From Metabacillus fastidiosus NBRC 101226 (GTDB lineage: Bacteria > Bacillota > Bacilli > Bacillales > Bacillaceae): a DNA stretch of 41,038 bases. The stretch covers positions 1 through 41,038 of the forward strand of contig NZ_BCVG01000025.1 of the NCBI RefSeq assembly GCF_001591625.1. The letters run 5' to 3'. The notes beneath the pieces are model-generated. The model was not told where the DNA came from. It saw nothing but the letters and a program-made list of their open reading frames with translations, and did no database searches. Shown piece by piece: positions 15,994 through 23,519 of this stretch (position 1 is its first letter; each line of letters begins with the position of its first letter). Made by a program: the position numbers and the translations under genes.

Positions 15994-16398
15994 TTTAGGC
16001 GAGAAGACTCCCACTTCAATTATGTGCAGGGTGTAGCCCAAAAATAAGTGGGAAATGAATCACTTTTTTTATATAAGAACACATGTTTGTATGGTATGCT
16101 GTTCTTGTACAAGTTCTTTGAAAACTGAAGATATAAGGTTGTGACAGGAAAAACGTTTGTCACGTAAAATCTTCAACGTTCCATCGTCCCGCACGTATCG
16201 AAGCAGCGAAAACCAAGCAGAGTAGAACGTGCGGTAAGAGTACAACGTACAAGGGTAGCATCACCGCAGGAGGTTAACAGCCATTTGTACTGCCGAACCG
16301 TAGGAATTGCGGAGGTAGCCTGCTAAATAACTTTCGGATACGAAGGTGTTCGCAGGAATCTCCCACTTCTAAACGAAGTGAAAGTGGGAGTAGTTCAA
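15994..16398 (+). mobile_element. ORF-less IS200/IS605-like element, copy 1 (405 bp)
   Basis: The left end has TTTAGGCGAGAAGACTCCCA and a subterminal hairpin CCCACTT/AAGTGGG. The right end has CTCCCACTT/AAGTGGGAG followed by TAGTTCAA. These subterminal hairpins, the absence of terminal inverted repeats or a target duplication, and the TTCAA end are the pattern of IS200/IS605 elements. There is no transposase or TnpB ORF; the interior looks like a structured RNA. The right end lies 2 bp from the stop codon of the convergent GTPase gene. A diverged second copy is at 40345-40742. The exact family is inferred from end structure only. Confidence 0.72.
16135..16398 (+). ncRNA. Putative omega-RNA/HEARO-like structured RNA within element copy 1
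   Basis: Successive stems are GTGACA/TGTCAC (16141-16163), CCGCACGT/ACGTGCGG (16189-16234), GTACAA/TTGTAC, CCGTA/TGCGG, CTTTCG/CGAAGG inside CCTGC/GCAGG, and the right-end hairpin. Between them are GAAAACCAAG, CAACGTAC and GGTAGCCTGCTAAATAACT, which are shared with copy 2. In TnpB systems the guide RNA runs to the right end and continues into the flank. HEARO RNAs of IscB/IsrB elements are an alternative. Boundaries and transcription are inferred. Confidence 0.5.
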
Positions 16399-16400
16399 AA

Positions 16401-17333
16401 TTAGCTAATAAATCTGTTTTCAAACGATTTTTGTATTTCAGCCTTGTTAAGTTTGTATCCGATCAGAATGATAACTGATTTATTGTAATCTGTATTTAAA
16501 CCTTCCTTTACTTTAAGTTGATTTGCCGCAAATTGAATTTCCGTATAAGAGGAATTCTCAATATCAAAAACAATTCCCTTCGCACGGATCAAGTTTGTTA
16601 TTCCATTTAGCCATTTCTCTAAATCAATTTTTTGTATATTTGGTATATTTTCAATTTTTAATGTTGATATATGATGATGTTTTTTATAAGAGTTTTCAGA
16701 AGGAAATTTAGCAGCAAGGTCCCTTTTTTCAACTAATGTATCAAACTTTATATTTCCATAGGAAGCAAATGTAATAATCGCTTTGGAATCTGCTATTTTC
16801 TTTAATTTCACATGAATTTTTTCCTTTTCTTTTTCTGTAATCAGGTCCGTTTTATTTAAAATAATATAATCCGCACTAATAATTTGATCTCTTAATAAAT
16901 CCCGGATTTCTTTCGTACTTGAAAAGATACTTTGATATTCAAAATAATGGCTTGCATCAACTAAGCTGATTATCGATTTTAATTGAAATTTATCTATATA
17001 AAAAGGATGTAAAAGTGTATCCGCTATTTCAACCGGATCGGCAACGCCTGTCCCTTCAATTAATAAGACATCAACAGTATTATTCTGAGTCATAAATATA
17101 TCTAAAGTTTTTCTTAAATCTTCTTGAATCGAACAGCAGATACATCCATTTAATAATTCATATATTTTTTCACCTCTGAACAGGTGGCTTTCCACACACT
17201 CATCACCGAGTTCATTTAAAATAATCCCCAGTTTTCTTCCCTGCTCTTTAAACTTTTGAATCATTTTAACGAGAACAGTTGTTTTTCCACTTCCTAAAAA
17301 TCCACTTATAACGTAAACAGAAGTTCTTTCCAT
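16401..17333 (-). CDS. Second COG0523 (G3E) GTPase, predicted metal chaperone
   Basis: 310 residues with Walker A GFLGSGKTTV, NGCICCSIQED (CxCC zinc motif), LIEGTGVADP and NKTD, then a His stretch KKHHHIS and a short CobW-like C-terminus (LIRAKGIVFDIE). It is a shorter, different subfamily from the YciC-type gene at 12391, nearer YjiA-like proteins. Such GTPases move zinc or other metals onto target proteins; the client is unknown. GGAGAGGAAGA lies just before ATG. A Zur-like box precedes it, so it probably responds to zinc limitation. The mobile element ends 2 bp beyond its stop codon, leaving no terminator of its own visible. Confidence 0.9.
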   Translation of the reverse strand: MERTSVYVISGFLGSGKTTVLVKMIQKFKEQGRKLGIILNELGDECVESHLFRGEKIYELLNGCICCSIQEDLRKTLDIFMTQNNTVDVLLIEGTGVADPVEIADTLLHPFYIDKFQLKSIISLVDASHYFEYQSIFSSTKEIRDLLRDQIISADYIILNKTDLITEKEKEKIHVKLKKIADSKAIITFASYGNIKFDTLVEKRDLAAKFPSENSYKKHHHISTLKIENIPNIQKIDLEKWLNGITNLIRAKGIVFDIENSSYTEIQFAANQLKVKEGLNTDYNKSVIILIGYKLNKAEIQKSFENRFIS

Positions 17334-17358
17334 TATTCTTCCTCTCCTAACAATCTAT

Positions 17359-17379
17359 TAAACGTAACGATTATGTTTT
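17359..17379 (-). promoter_or_regulatory. Zur-like box upstream of the second GTPase
   Basis: The halves TAAACGTAAC and ATTATGTTTT flank a central base, matching about 15 of 20 specified positions of the Zur consensus and self-palindromic at most. It ends 26 bp before the start codon. A TATTAT motif lies just upstream on the minus strand. Confidence 0.65.
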
Positions 17380-17517
17380 ATTCACTATATAATATGCTTG
17401 TCTTTCTCATTTATTAATATAAAGTTCTACACATTCAATTACTTGGAAGTATAACTTCTGCTTATCGGTGCAAAAATAAAGAAGTAATAACTACCTATTT
17501 TAAAGGAGGAAATAATA

Positions 17518-17679
17518 ATGCCAGACGTTAAAGTATTGTGTGAAGTAAATAATTGCACATATTGGGGAAACGGAAATAAGTGTACTGCTGATGCAATTTA
17601 TGTTGTAAGCCACACTGGAGAGAAGGCTGAAAACAGCCAAGAAACAGATTGTAAAACATTCAAGCCTTCTGATCTATAA
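17518..17679 (+). CDS. DUF1540 domain protein, 53 aa, Cys-rich
   Basis: A short gene with AAAGGAGG 8 bases before ATG. The protein begins MPDVKVLCEVNNCTYWGNGN, continues KCTADAI, and has a fourth Cys in ETDCKTF; spacing C-x4-C-x8-C-x22-C is that of DUF1540, a small domain presumed to bind a metal. The function is unknown. It is surrounded by zinc and manganese genes, so a link with metal stress is plausible but inferred. I saw no Zur box directly upstream. A terminator follows. Confidence 0.85.
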   Translation: MPDVKVLCEVNNCTYWGNGNKCTADAIYVVSHTGEKAENSQETDCKTFKPSDL

Positions 17680-17714
17680 TTTAGTTAACAGCAGAAAATT
17701 TTTATTTATCATGT

Positions 17715-17746
17715 GAACGGATACCCTCATATCCGTTCCTTTTTAT
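17715..17746 (+). terminator. Terminator of the DUF1540 gene
   Basis: A 9-bp stem GAACGGATA/TATCCGTTC with a 6-base loop is followed by CTTTTTATT. Confidence 0.88.
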
Positions 17747-17750
17747 TATT

Positions 17751-17769
17751 GATAATGAGTCTCATTTTT
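17751..17769. promoter_or_regulatory. Fur-box-like sequence
   Basis: GATAATGAGTCTCATTTTT matches 14 of 19 positions of the classical Fur consensus, with a perfect left arm GATAATGA. It lies 72 bp before the small gene at 17841. Confidence 0.45.
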
Positions 17770-17840
17770 ATTCAAAAACATTCATAACTTTCTTCTTTTT
17801 TCACATACTACAGTTGATCATCTATAAAGGGGGAAAAAAT

Positions 17841-18026
17841 GTGAAAAACAGTTTACTTCATTCTTTTCGTCAAGATGTAAAAGATTGCTGTGAAAATAAA
17901 TTTCCACTATATGTAGATTCTTTCACAAATTTATGGGAATATGAATTCGGATCTCTTGATGATGTTCCAAATGATGTAAATGATCTTATTGCGAATCGCG
18001 CAATTGAATACGGATTGATGGAGTAG
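17841..18026 (+). CDS. Small protein of unknown function, 61 aa
   Basis: GTG start with AAAGGGGG 7 bases upstream; the frame is open further upstream, but this start has the only good site. The protein begins MKNSLLHSFRQDVKDCCENK, is acidic towards the end (GSLDDVPNDVNDLIANRA) and has an adjacent Cys pair near residue 15. I do not recognise the family. A Fur-like site upstream and the mnt operon converging from the other side hint at an iron or metal-stress role, which is inference only. Confidence 0.6.
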   Translation: MKNSLLHSFRQDVKDCCENKFPLYVDSFTNLWEYEFGSLDDVPNDVNDLIANRAIEYGLME

Positions 18027-18035
18027 CTGTAAATG

Positions 18036-18088
18036 AATAATGGCCTGAATCTCCTATGAAATTGTACATAAAAGATCAGGCCATTATT
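18036..18088. terminator. Bidirectional terminator between the small gene and mntD
   Basis: A 13-bp stem AATAATGGCCTGA/TCAGGCCATTATT encloses a 27-base loop. It sits between convergent genes. The loop is long and T runs are short, so efficiency is uncertain. Confidence 0.65.
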
Positions 18089-18089
18089 T

Positions 18090-18995
18090 CTAATATGATG
18101 TTTCCTTTGCACGTAATGTTTGTGCAGAAATACGTTTTCTCATTCTCTTCTTCGCTATAATGCCATGTTTCGGTGATAATAAGAATGTGAAAACGAAGAA
18201 TATTCCTGTCATCGTTGCCATTGAACCAGCGATTGAAACGTTGAACAATGTTGCGAAATAATAACCGCTCACTGCACTTAAAACACCGATTCCCGCACTA
18301 ATCAAAATCATATGAAGGAGTTTATCGGTTAATAAATAAGCTGTGGAAGCAGGAACAATTAGCATTGCAACGACTAAGATCGCACCGACACTATCAAATG
18401 AAGCAACTGTAGAAATCGAAAGCATCCCCATTTGCAAATAGTGAAAAAACAATACTGGTATACCGATTGCCGCTGCCATTTCTGGATCAAAGGAAGTAAT
18501 TTTAAATTCTTTATAACAAATAATTATAATGGTCAAATTAACAATTAATACAAATCCTAATAACCAGACGGCTTTCGGACCTAAATCGATACCATTGAAT
18601 ACAAATGTATCCCATGGAATAAATGTAATTTCCCCCATCAATGCATGATCAACATCCAAGTGAATATTTCCTCCATACACAGAAAGCAAAATAACACCTA
18701 GTGCAAACAAAGAAGTAAACACGACACCAATTGCTGCATCAGACTGAACTCCTTTTGCACTTAAAACTTGAACGAGAAAAGCCGTTAATAATCCAACTAT
18801 TACAGCTCCAATCAGGAGAGATGGTCCCTCTAAGCTTCTACTTACAAAATATCCGCCTACAATTCCTAATAGCACTGTATGACTGATCGCGTCAGCAAGC
18901 ATTGCCATTTTTCTAAGAATTAGGAAACTGCCGATCATTGCACATACAATTCCTACTAAAGAAGCAGTTATAATAATCCAAGCATCATAACCCAT
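18090..18995 (-). CDS. mntD: Manganese ABC transporter permease MntD
   Basis: A cluster-9 (ZnuB/MntB-type) permease of about 301 residues with eight or nine hydrophobic helices. LILRKMAMLADAISHTVLLG is the conserved segment of the family, and SFDPEMAAAIGIPV is the ATPase-contact loop. I start at MGYDAWIIITASL with GAGGT 7 bases upstream; an ATG six codons earlier abuts its own site. It overlaps the end of mntC by 11 bp. It forms the membrane channel with MntC, powered by MntB and fed by MntA. Confidence 0.93.
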   Translation of the reverse strand: MGYDAWIIITASLVGIVCAMIGSFLILRKMAMLADAISHTVLLGIVGGYFVSRSLEGPSLLIGAVIVGLLTAFLVQVLSAKGVQSDAAIGVVFTSLFALGVILLSVYGGNIHLDVDHALMGEITFIPWDTFVFNGIDLGPKAVWLLGFVLIVNLTIIIICYKEFKITSFDPEMAAAIGIPVLFFHYLQMGMLSISTVASFDSVGAILVVAMLIVPASTAYLLTDKLLHMILISAGIGVLSAVSGYYFATLFNVSIAGSMATMTGIFFVFTFLLSPKHGIIAKKRMRKRISAQTLRAKETSY

Positions 18996-20298
18996 TTGCA
19001 ATACCTCTTTCATCCACCCTTGCTGATTTTGGTAAAAGTCGCGGTGTCCGCTGGTGAGTATTTAATAATTTAAATAAATACTCCTTTATCTCAGCTGGGA
19101 GCTTCTTCAAATCAATATCGTCCCTGCTCTTTAATTGCAATTGAGCAAGTTCCATTTCATGCATTAAATACATTTCGAATAATCGCTCATTTAATACTAT
19201 TTCATATGCCTTTTCAAGTCCGGCATCAGTTAATTTCCATTTCTCATCTGAAGTTTTATAAACCCATGCTTTTTTCTCAAATTGCTGCAGCATGCTTAAT
19301 GACATAGAATATGATAATTTCCTCTTACTCATTAATTGTTCTGCTGTAAAGCCGGCATTATCACCCAGCTCAGATAATTCGTAGAAATTTAATAACAATT
19401 GATTCCTTGCTGTTCTCTTCCTGACTGACAGCTGTTTGAACAATTTAGCAAGCAGTCCCCTATTCGGAGCAAAGACAAGTGAGATTAAAAACATACTTGT
19501 GGCAGCAACGATAATAAGCGGACCAGTTGCCATTCCTTTTGCTGTCGTACTTAATAATGTTCCTAATACACCTGAAATTCCGCCGATTACACCTGAAATA
19601 ATAATCATGGCACTTAATTTCTCTGTCCAGTATCTTGCACTAATTGCAGGAGTTATTAGCATGGCAGCCATTAATACAACACCGACTGTCTGCAAACCGA
19701 TTACAACCGCGCTAACGACCAAAACCATTAATAATCCATTAAAGAAAGTTGTCTGCAGTCCGATACCTTTAGCAAATTGTGGATCGAATGTAATTAACTT
19801 AAATTCTTTAAAAAAGATAAAAGTGATTAATAACAGGACAACGGCTATCGTAATAATTACTTGTACGTCAGCACCGACCATCGATGCCGCCTGCCCAAAA
19901 ATAAAGTCACTTAAACCGCTTTGGTTTCCTCCATAGCTGTGCTGAATAAATGTAAGCAGAACGATCCCAAAACCGAAAAAGACAGATAATACTAATCCTA
20001 ATGCAGAATCTTCTTTCACTTTAGAGTGATTAATCGTTATTTGTATAAACCACGCTGCAATTAAACCTGTTATTGCAGCTCCTAATAGCAGCCATATAAT
20101 CGATTTTGATCCAGAAAGCATGAAACCAAAACATACTCCGGGAAGAGCAGCATGGGCCATTGCATCACCAATCAAACTTTGTTTTCTTAACAAAGTAAAA
20201 CTCCCCAATACTCCACTTGCAATCCCTAAAAGCAAAGTACCAATTAAAACCCATTGAGTATTCGGATTTAATAGTTGTTCCACTACAGATTGTATCAT
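18985..20298 (-). CDS. mntC: Manganese ABC transporter permease MntC with C-terminal winged-helix-like extension
   Basis: 437 residues. Residues 1-290 form a cluster-9 permease (LLRKQSLIGDAMAHAALPG; ITFDPQFAKGIGL). The remaining about 145 residues are soluble and resemble the DtxR/MntR-type winged helix and its dimer region: a helix-turn-helix-like FTAEQLMSKRKLSYSMSLSM, then WKLTDAGLEKAYEIV and LMHEMELAQ. B. subtilis MntC has the same extension, so it is a family trait and not a frameshift fusion. Whether the tail senses metal or binds anything is unknown. GGAG precedes ATG; mntB ends 12 bp upstream. Confidence 0.93.
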   Translation of the reverse strand: MIQSVVEQLLNPNTQWVLIGTLLLGIASGVLGSFTLLRKQSLIGDAMAHAALPGVCFGFMLSGSKSIIWLLLGAAITGLIAAWFIQITINHSKVKEDSALGLVLSVFFGFGIVLLTFIQHSYGGNQSGLSDFIFGQAASMVGADVQVIITIAVVLLLITFIFFKEFKLITFDPQFAKGIGLQTTFFNGLLMVLVVSAVVIGLQTVGVVLMAAMLITPAISARYWTEKLSAMIIISGVIGGISGVLGTLLSTTAKGMATGPLIIVAATSMFLISLVFAPNRGLLAKLFKQLSVRKRTARNQLLLNFYELSELGDNAGFTAEQLMSKRKLSYSMSLSMLQQFEKKAWVYKTSDEKWKLTDAGLEKAYEIVLNERLFEMYLMHEMELAQLQLKSRDDIDLKKLPAEIKEYLFKLLNTHQRTPRLLPKSARVDERGIANGL

Positions 20299-20310
20299 TA
20301 CAGTTCACTC

Positions 20311-21063
20311 CTACTTTGAATCCTCAACTACAAGAGCCTGATCTTGTAAAAAAGTTAATTTTCCGCCATACGCTTTTTGCAGATTTTCAATTGTGAATGT
20401 TTCTTTTGTCGGACCGAATGCAATTTTCCTCAAATTCAATAGAAGCACCCAGTCAAAATATTCATCAACTGTCTGTAAATCATGATGGACGACCAGCACT
20501 GTCTTTCCACGTGCTTTCAACTCATTTAATAATGCAATAATTGCCTTTTCTGTTGCCGCATCCACACCGACGAAAGGTTCATCCATAAAATAAATTTCAG
20601 CATCCTGTGCAAGTGCTCTTGCTAAAAAAACACGCTGCTGCTGACCGCCTGAAAGCTGGCTGATTTGCCTGTCAGCAAAATCAAGCATTCCCACTTTATT
20701 TAAACATTCCCTAGCGATCTCATAATCTTTTTTACGCGGACGCTTGAGCATACCAACATGCCCATAACGCCCCATTAAAACAACATCTAATGCATTTGTA
20801 GGAAAATCCCAATCAACAGATCCTCTTTGCGGAACGTAACCGATCTTTTTTCTCTGCTTTTTATAGCTCTCCCCCAAAATTTCAACATTACCGCCAGCTG
20901 TCGGTATAAGCCCGAGTATCCCTTTTATTAATGTTGATTTTCCGGCGCCATTTGGCCCAATGATACCAATTAACTTTCCCTCAGGTACTTTAAAGCTAAC
21001 CTCCTGAAGAACGGGCTTTTGATTATAAGCAATAGTCAAGTTTTCCACTTCAACTGGAATCAT
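20311..21063 (-). CDS. mntB: Manganese ABC transporter ATPase MntB
   Basis: A 250-residue ABC ATPase. Walker A GPNGAGKST, Q-loop YVPQRG, signature LSGGQQQR, Walker B IYFMDEP and VVHHDL switch His are intact. PQRGSVDWDFP after the Q-loop is typical of the Zn/Mn (cluster 9) group. I start at ATG 21063 (MIPVEVENLT) with GGCAGG 8-9 bases upstream; a GTG three codons earlier is part of that site. It is the second gene of mntABCD, 14 bp after mntA. Confidence 0.94.
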   Translation of the reverse strand: MIPVEVENLTIAYNQKPVLQEVSFKVPEGKLIGIIGPNGAGKSTLIKGILGLIPTAGGNVEILGESYKKQRKKIGYVPQRGSVDWDFPTNALDVVLMGRYGHVGMLKRPRKKDYEIARECLNKVGMLDFADRQISQLSGGQQQRVFLARALAQDAEIYFMDEPFVGVDAATEKAIIALLNELKARGKTVLVVHHDLQTVDEYFDWVLLLNLRKIAFGPTKETFTIENLQKAYGGKLTFLQDQALVVEDSK

Positions 21064-21077
21064 AATAAACACCTGCC

Positions 21078-22004
21078 TTATTTCAATGATGAAACAATTG
21101 TATCTACGTTATGCTTGAACATACCTGCATATGTTCCTTCTTCCGTACCTTCTTCCCCCATCGCATCAGAGAATAGTTCTCCTCCGATTTTCACTTCATG
21201 ACCCTTTTTCTTCGCTCCTTCTACAACAGCATTAATTGATTTCTCAGAAATGCTGCTCTCGATAAATACTGCTTTTATATTACGCTCCGCTAATACTTTT
21301 ACTAAATTTTGTACATCATTTAAACCATATTCCGAATCAGTACTTAATCCTTGCAAGCCCATTACTTCCAGTCCGTAAGCATGACCGAAATATCCAAATG
21401 CGTCATGGGCTGTCACTAACACTCTGCTTTCTTCCGGAATTGATTGAATTTGTTCTTTTGCATACTCATCGAGCTTTTGTAATTCATCTTTATATTTTTT
21501 TGCATTTTCTTCAAAAAGCTCTTTATTTTCTGGTGAAAATTTTATAAGCTCTTTTTCCACTTCAGTAACAGCTTCTGTCCACAATTCAATATCAAACCAA
21601 ACATGCGGATCATGTGCATTTGGATTATTTTTATCACTTAATAATTTATCTTTTGAAATAGCTTCTGCAATAGGAACTGTTGGTTTATCCTTTGATATTT
21701 TCCCTAAAACATCCCCTAATTTACCTTCTAAAAGCAAGCCGCTGTAAAAAATAATATCAGCATTATTAAACTTTTGAATATCTCCTTGTGATGCTTTATA
21801 TAAATGAGGGTCAATACCAGGTCCCATTAACGAGGTGACCTCAACTTTATCACCGCCGATATTTTTCACAGCATCTGCTATTTGACCCGTTGTTGTTGTA
21901 ACTTTTATTTTCCCCTCACTATTCCCGCTGCTTTTTTCAGTTCCGCATGCCGCCAGTAAACTAATTGTTAAACATGTAATAATTAATAAGAACCATTTTT
22001 TCAT
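21078..22004 (-). CDS. mntA: Manganese-binding lipoprotein MntA
   Basis: A 308-residue cluster-9 solute receptor with lipobox LAAC (Cys20). Metal ligands are visible in GPGIDPHLYKAS, AHDPHVWFD and TAHDAFGYFG, and near the C-terminus. It lacks the His-rich loop seen in ZnuA at 13720, in keeping with manganese over zinc. AGAGAGG lies 7-8 bases before ATG. It leads mntA-B-C-D behind a promoter with an MntR-like operator, so import should be shut off at high manganese. Confidence 0.94.
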   Translation of the reverse strand: MKKWFLLIITCLTISLLAACGTEKSSGNSEGKIKVTTTTGQIADAVKNIGGDKVEVTSLMGPGIDPHLYKASQGDIQKFNNADIIFYSGLLLEGKLGDVLGKISKDKPTVPIAEAISKDKLLSDKNNPNAHDPHVWFDIELWTEAVTEVEKELIKFSPENKELFEENAKKYKDELQKLDEYAKEQIQSIPEESRVLVTAHDAFGYFGHAYGLEVMGLQGLSTDSEYGLNDVQNLVKVLAERNIKAVFIESSISEKSINAVVEGAKKKGHEVKIGGELFSDAMGEEGTEEGTYAGMFKHNVDTIVSSLK

Positions 22005-22029
22005 TTCGATTCCTCTCTTTCCCTCATCA

Positions 22030-22053
22030 ATTATAGTTTCCCAGGCGCAACTT
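22030..22053 (-). promoter_or_regulatory. mntA promoter -10 and MntR-like operator
   Basis: On the minus strand GTTGCGCCTGGGAAAC (TTTGC...GGGAAAC type) resembles the MntR operators of B. subtilis mntA and mntH, and is followed directly by TATAAT. Occlusion of the promoter spacer by MntR-Mn is the expected mechanism. Confidence 0.72.
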
Positions 22054-22330
22054 TTATCCCAAAAAAATTTTTATGTATTTTACCTTATTAACAGAAGAAG
22101 ATAGTTGTGCATGTTTTTTTAGCTATACACATAATTTGTCCCTTAAGCTAAATAAGTTGCCCTAGTACAAAAATAAAACAAAAATCATAAACTGTCAATC
22201 ATTCTTTTCAAATAAATATATTCATATTTTAACTTTATCTATAAATCTAACCTTCCTTAGTTTCATCTATGGCAAAATTAAAATTAATGCACTTGTGTTT
22301 AATTTTCTAAAGAAACCTCTTTATAAAATG
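22054..22330. other. AT-rich intergenic region, no gene seen
   Basis: Between the mntA promoter and the menC terminator I find no ORF with a ribosome site and no clear RNA. TTTGTCCCTTAAGCTAAA at about 22136-22153 faintly recalls an MntR site, but no gene follows it. Confidence 0.5.
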
Positions 22331-22377
22331 AAATAAATTTAGGCCCATCCATTTATCGGATGAGCCCAAATTTATTT
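22331..22377 (-). terminator. Terminator of the men operon
   Basis: AAATAAATTTAGGCCCATCC pairs with GGATGAGCCCAAATTTATTT with one or two mismatches, 7-base loop. It lies 38 bp beyond the menC stop. Confidence 0.88.
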
Positions 22378-22415
22378 TATTAAATATAGGAAATATCAAG
22401 TTATATTTATATACT

Positions 22416-23519
22416 TTAAAACGAAGAAATTGAAACTAATAATTTTTTAATTATTTCTCTGTTAACTTCATATCCCATTCCTATTCCATCCGGCACCTTA
22501 ATTTTTCCATGTTCAACTTTTATTTGCTGCATTAATACATCTTCATACCAATATTTAGATGATGATGAAATATCACCTGGTATTGTAAAATTACCTAATG
22601 AGGCGAGTGCAATATTATGTGCTCTTGAGATACCTGTTTCAATCATTCCACCGCACCAAACTGGAATTTGATGTTCCATACATATGTCATGAATTTTTTT
22701 CGCTTCTGTGAGACCTCCGACACGGCCTGCCTTTATATTAATCACCTTGCAGCTGCCAAGTTCAATCGCATGTCTTACATCCTCACTCGTTACGATACTC
22801 TCATCCAAACAAATTGGAGTTTTTAATATGTCCTGGGCTTTTGCATGATGAATAATATCATCTGACGCTAAAGGCTGTTCAATCATTAATAGATTATAAT
22901 TATCTAGCTCTTTTAATAGTTTTATATCTTTTAAAGAATAGGAAGAGTTAGCATCAGCCATTAATGGGATATGGGGAAAGATTGTACGAATGCCCTCTAA
23001 TATTTTTACTGCATTAGACGGACTTATTTTCACTTTAAAACGTTTGTAGCCATCTTCATTATATTTATGGATCTGATCTATCATTTGTTGAAGCGGACCA
23101 ATCCCGATAACAACACCGCAATCAATCTCTGCTCTTGTCCCTCCGAGAGTCTTTGAAAGTGACATACGGTTCTTTTTTGCATAAAGGTCCCACACTGCAC
23201 CTTCAATAGAGGCTTTCGCCATATTATTCCGTTTAATTAATTGAAAAATAGAAGGAAGTTCATTCGGATGAGACACTGTTTTATTAAGTAATAATGGAAT
23301 GATAAAATCTTTTAACATGTGAAAACAAGTCTGAATCGTCTCTTCGGTATACCAGGGAGAAGTAAATGCAACTACTTCTCCCCATCCGCTCATTCCATCA
23401 TGATCTATTACTTCAACAAGAATACTTTCCCTATCATATACGATTCCATTACTTGCTCGAAACGGCTCTTTCAGCTTTAAAGAAATATGATGTAAAATGA
23501 CATTTTTTATTTTCATCAT
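22416..23519 (-). CDS. menC: o-succinylbenzoate synthase
   Basis: MenC dehydrates SHCHC to o-succinylbenzoate in menaquinone synthesis. The 367-residue enolase-superfamily protein has the catalytic KVK (in FKVKISP), metal ligands in MADANSSY, MIEQPL and CLDESI, and the second base Lys in NIKAGRVGG. Its GTRAEIDCGVVIGIG segment places it with Gram-positive OSBS/NSAR-like enzymes. The start ATG overlaps the menE stop by 4 bp (ATGA); a second ATG follows immediately. It is the last gene of the men operon. Confidence 0.95.
   Translation of the reverse strand: MMKIKNVILHHISLKLKEPFRASNGIVYDRESILVEVIDHDGMSGWGEVVAFTSPWYTEETIQTCFHMLKDFIIPLLLNKTVSHPNELPSIFQLIKRNNMAKASIEGAVWDLYAKKNRMSLSKTLGGTRAEIDCGVVIGIGPLQQMIDQIHKYNEDGYKRFKVKISPSNAVKILEGIRTIFPHIPLMADANSSYSLKDIKLLKELDNYNLLMIEQPLASDDIIHHAKAQDILKTPICLDESIVTSEDVRHAIELGSCKVINIKAGRVGGLTEAKKIHDICMEHQIPVWCGGMIETGISRAHNIALASLGNFTIPGDISSSSKYWYEDVLMQQIKVEHGKIKVPDGIGMGYEVNREIIKKLLVSISSF

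Noticed and set aside
15994-16398. Group I intron (IStron) or group II intron fragment
   Set aside because: The conserved catalytic core elements (P/Q/R/S or domain V) are not apparent, while the end hairpins fit IS200/IS605 better.
19436-19936. 166-codon + strand ORF
   Set aside because: It is entirely antisense to the well-supported mntC gene and has no protein-like character beyond mirrored membrane codons.
22136-22153. Second MntR-like site (TTTGTCCCTTAAGCTAAA)
   Set aside because: The spacing is off the consensus and no gene starts downstream within a sensible distance.
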